From: Pseudomonadota bacterium
GTDB lineage: Bacteria > Myxococcota_A > Polyangia > Haliangiales > Haliangiaceae
Assembly (NCBI GenBank): GCA_023430775.1
Contig: JAEYYY010000709.1
Coordinates: 1 to 5,666 of the forward strand
Length of the DNA: 5,666 bases
Direction of reading: 5' to 3'
Part shown: positions 3,867 to 5,666 of the stretch, piece after piece
Position numbering within the stretch: position 1 is the first letter of the stretch
How the letters are laid out: the number at the start of each line of letters is the position of its first letter
Translations under genes and position numbers: made by a program
Notes under the pieces: model-generated
The model's input: the letters and a program-made list of their open reading frames with translations, nothing else
Databases searched by the model: none
What the model was told of the DNA's origin: nothing

Positions 3867-5666
3867 GTGATCGGCGAGACCATCAAGGACTTCACGATCA
3901 CCGCGCAGCTCGGCCGCGGCGGCATGGGCGACGTGTTCCTCGCCGAGCAGCGGCTGATCAAGACCAAGGTCGCGATCAAGATGCTGCAGCCGCAGATCTC
4001 GGCGGAGAAGGCGCACGTCGACCGGTTCTTCAACGAGGCGATCGCGGTCAGCAAGATCAAGCACGCCGGGATCGTGAAGATCTTCGACGTCGGCTTTCAC
4101 CAGGGGCGCGCGTACCTGGTGATGGAGCTCCTCGAGGGCGAGACGCTGTCCACCCGGCTCCGCCGAGGCCTGCCGTTCACCGAGGCGATCGCGATCGCGC
4201 GTCAGGTCACCGGCGTCCTCGATGCCACCCACGCCGCCGGCATCACGCACCGCGATCTCAAGCCCGACAACATCTTCCTCGTTCCCGATGCCGAGCTCGG
4301 CGAGCGCGTGCGCATCCTCGATTTCGGGATCGCCAAGCTCGGCGATGTCAAAGCCACCGCCGCGGCGATGTCGATGGGCACGCCCGCGTACATGGCACCG
4401 GAGCTGTGGAAGGACGCCGCCACCTCGGGGCCGGCGACCGATGTCTACGCGCTCGGCTGCGTGGTGTTCGAGCTGTGCGCCGGTCGGCCGCCGTTCATCG
4501 TCACCGCGATCTCCGACGCGTGCGGCCGCCACCTCGGCGAGACGCCGCCGCGCATCCGCAGCCTGCGCCCCGAGCTCCCCGCCGCGCTCGACGACCTGAT
4601 CGCGAGGATGCTCGAGAAGGAGCAGCCCGATCGACCATCGACCAAGGCGATCGCCGGCATTCTCGACACGCTGACCACGACCGGCATCGGGGCGACGCTG
4701 CCGCAAGGCCCGGCGCCGCAATCGCCCACGCCACCGGCGATCACACCGGGCACGGCACCGACCGCGATCGGTCACGGCTCCGATGCCGATGCGGCGAAGC
4801 TCGAGGCCGAGGGCAAGTGGATGGAGCTGGTGAAGCTCCTCGGCAAGCAAGCCGAGACCGGCGACGCCTCCTCGAAGGCCGCGCTTCATCTCCAGATCGC
4901 AACGATCCATCACGACCGGTTCGCCAACCTCGCCGAGGCGATCAAATCCTACGAGCGCGTGCTCGTGCACGATGCCGACAACCGCAAGGCGCTCGATGCG
5001 CTGCGCGCCCTCTACGAGAAGCGGCGCGACTGGGAGAAGCTCCTCGAGCTCGAGAAGGCCGAGCTCGGTCGCACCGCGCCGGAGAAGCGCGCCGACAAGG
5101 CCGTCGATGTCGCGCGGCTCGCGGCGGCGCGGGTCAGCAAGCCCGACATCCAGCTCTACTGGTGGGAGCGCGTGATCGAGCACGAGCCGGATCACCGGCA
5201 GGCGTTCACCGAGCTCACGAAGCTCTACGCCCACGCCGAGCGCTACGCCGATCTCGCGGAGATCCTGCGCAGCCAGGCCGCTGCCGCGCCGGGCAACGAC
5301 GATCGGGCCGCGGCCCTGCGCAAGCTCGCGTTCGTGCAAGACAGCTGTCTCGCCGATCGCGCTGCGGCCATCGCGACGCTGCAAGAGGTCGTCGCGCTCG
5401 ATCCGCGGGACGCCGATGCGAAGCGCGCGCTCGCGGCGCTGCGCGCGAACGAGGCGCTGGATTGGTCGAGCGTCGGCGACGCGTGGCGGATTCCCACGCT
5501 GACAGCGGGCATGTCGGGTTCGTGGAAGAAGGCGACCGGCGCGGCTGCGTCGAGTGCGTCGGCGACCGAGACGCCGGCGTCACGCGGCGGGGGCTCGGGC
5601 TCGTCGGCGTCGGGCTCGTCGGGCCTGTCAGCCTCGGGCGCTTCGGCGTCCTCGTCGGCATCGGGG
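3867..5666 (+). CDS. Serine/threonine protein kinase with TPR-like repeats (3' end outside the window)
   Basis: 600 residues are present with no stop. Residues 9-270 form a Hanks-type (Pkn/PknB-like) kinase: Gly-loop LGRGGMGDVF (15-24), Lys38 in VAIK, helix-C Glu57, HRDLKPDN (128-135) with catalytic Asp130, DFG (152-154), activation segment SMGTPAYMAPE (169-179), DVYALG (192-197) and the late Arg256. All catalytic residues are present, and it is an RD kinase. A Pro/Thr-rich linker (271-305) leads to three ~71-residue helical TPR-like units (318-532), then WRIPT and a Ser/Gly/Ala tail from 556. No transmembrane segment is seen up to the edge, so it is probably cytoplasmic, with the repeats as a partner-binding scaffold. 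The GTG at 3867 is chosen because MIGETI-x-DF is the usual kinase beginning; no in-frame ATG lies just upstream. Such kinase-TPR fusions are frequent in myxobacteria. Substrate and signal are unknown; divergence from the ABC operon is the only context. Confidence 0.95.
   Translation, partial: MIGETIKDFTITAQLGRGGMGDVFLAEQRLIKTKVAIKMLQPQISAEKAHVDRFFNEAIAVSKIKHAGIVKIFDVGFHQGRAYLVMELLEGETLSTRLRRGLPFTEAIAIARQVTGVLDATHAAGITHRDLKPDNIFLVPDAELGERVRILDFGIAKLGDVKATAAAMSMGTPAYMAPELWKDAATSGPATDVYALGCVVFELCAGRPPFIVTAISDACGRHLGETPPRIRSLRPELPAALDDLIARMLEKEQPDRPSTKAIAGILDTLTTTGIGATLPQGPAPQSPTPPAITPGTAPTAIGHGSDADAAKLEAEGKWMELVKLLGKQAETGDASSKAALHLQIATIHHDRFANLAEAIKSYERVLVHDADNRKALDALRALYEKRRDWEKLLELEKAELGRTAPEKRADKAVDVARLAAARVSKPDIQLYWWERVIEHEPDHRQAFTELTKLYAHAERYADLAEILRSQAAAAPGNDDRAAALRKLAFVQDSCLADRAAAIATLQEVVALDPRDADAKRALAALRANEALDWSSVGDAWRIPTLTAGMSGSWKKATGAAASSASATETPASRGGGSGSSASGSSGLSASGASASSSASG
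4818..5462 (+). repeat. Three tandem ~71-residue helical (TPR-like) repeats within the kinase
   Basis: Aligned on the pattern aromatic-x-x-L-x-x-(L/I)-L, the units start at Trp318 (4818), Trp389 (5031) and Tyr460 (5244), and the next aromatic anchor is Trp533 (5463): spacings of 71, 71 and 73 residues. Each unit has a first helical pair (KWMELVKLL, DWEKLLELE, RYADLAEIL) and then a TPR-like hairpin (AIKSYERVLVHDADNRKALDAL; QLYWWERVIEHEPDHRQAFTEL; AIATLQEVVALDPRDADAKRAL). The DNA copies have diverged, so this is old protein-level duplication rather than a recent tandem repeat. Confidence 0.75.
5532..5666 (+). repeat. Low-complexity Ser/Ala/Gly coding tract at the window end
   Basis: Kinase residues 556-600 are almost entirely Ala, Ser, Gly and Thr, encoded mainly by TCG, GCG and GGC. 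A 13-base direct repeat, TCGGGCTCGTCGG, occurs at 5595-5607 and 5610-5622 (15-bp period, five codons). This is probably a flexible linker to whatever follows. Low-complexity GC-rich DNA like this often breaks assemblies, which fits the window ending here. Confidence 0.8.

Noticed and set aside
3836..4060. An N-terminal extension of the permease to an upstream start at 4060
   Set aside because: It would overlap about 190 bases of the kinase catalytic domain, and the 75 extra residues do not look like a membrane-protein N-terminus. MSSRSARARW at 3835 is a natural beginning.
2739..5384. An 881-residue minus-strand frame covering the permease and antisense to the kinase
   Set aside because: It is Arg/Ala/Asp-rich with no recognisable domain, out of phase with the permease, and antisense to a clearly real kinase. 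Long antisense frames are expected in GC-rich DNA where stop codons are scarce.
5595..5622. Short 15-bp-period repeats as a microsatellite or mobile element trace
   Set aside because: The period is a multiple of three and lies in frame in a Ser/Gly/Ala linker; only two good copies are seen, explained by low-complexity coding sequence.

Overview
The window reads as a piece of a very GC-rich bacterial chromosome, most likely from a myxobacterium-like lineage (Myxococcota, possibly the Haliangium/Kofleria side). This taxonomic guess rests on three things seen together: a Ser/Thr protein kinase fused to TPR-type repeats and an Ala/Ser/Gly tail, a short-signal lipoprotein with thrombospondin type 3 calcium-binding repeats, and strong G/C bias at third codon positions. 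It is an inference; no 16S or other phylogenetic marker beyond L21/L27/GatB is present.

Layout, left to right. Bases 1-19 look like leftover Tn5/Nextera mosaic-end adapter rather than genome, so the left edge is probably a contig end. Bases 21-554 (+) encode the C-terminal 177 residues of GatB (Asp/Glu-tRNA amidotransferase subunit B), overlapping by ATGA a lipoprotein gene (551-1324, +). A 129-bp gap holds a plausible sigma-70 promoter and a palindrome. It leads into the ribosomal pair rplU-rpmA (1454-1771 and 1783-2052, +), closed by a textbook intrinsic terminator (2073-2099). Facing this pair on the minus strand is a two-gene ABC transporter operon: a polytopic membrane protein (3835-2759) followed by its ATPase (2742-2110). 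Only 31 bp separate the membrane-protein start from a divergent plus-strand gene. That gene encodes a Ser/Thr kinase with three ~71-residue helical repeats (from a GTG at 3867) and runs open to the last base of the window. It has no stop codon in the window and is easily missed, because long spurious frames lie antisense to it.

How the parts relate. GatB, L21 and L27 are housekeeping translation genes. The ABC pair is a probable ABC-2-like exporter of unknown substrate. The divergent kinase is a candidate cytoplasmic signalling protein whose repeats probably bind a partner; a functional link to the transporter is possible but rests only on adjacency. I see no tRNA, rRNA, CRISPR array, insertion sequence or phage gene. 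No clearly new system is evident. The items most worth a second look are the adapter-like left end, the kinase repeat architecture, the unassigned permease family and the very compact divergent control region.
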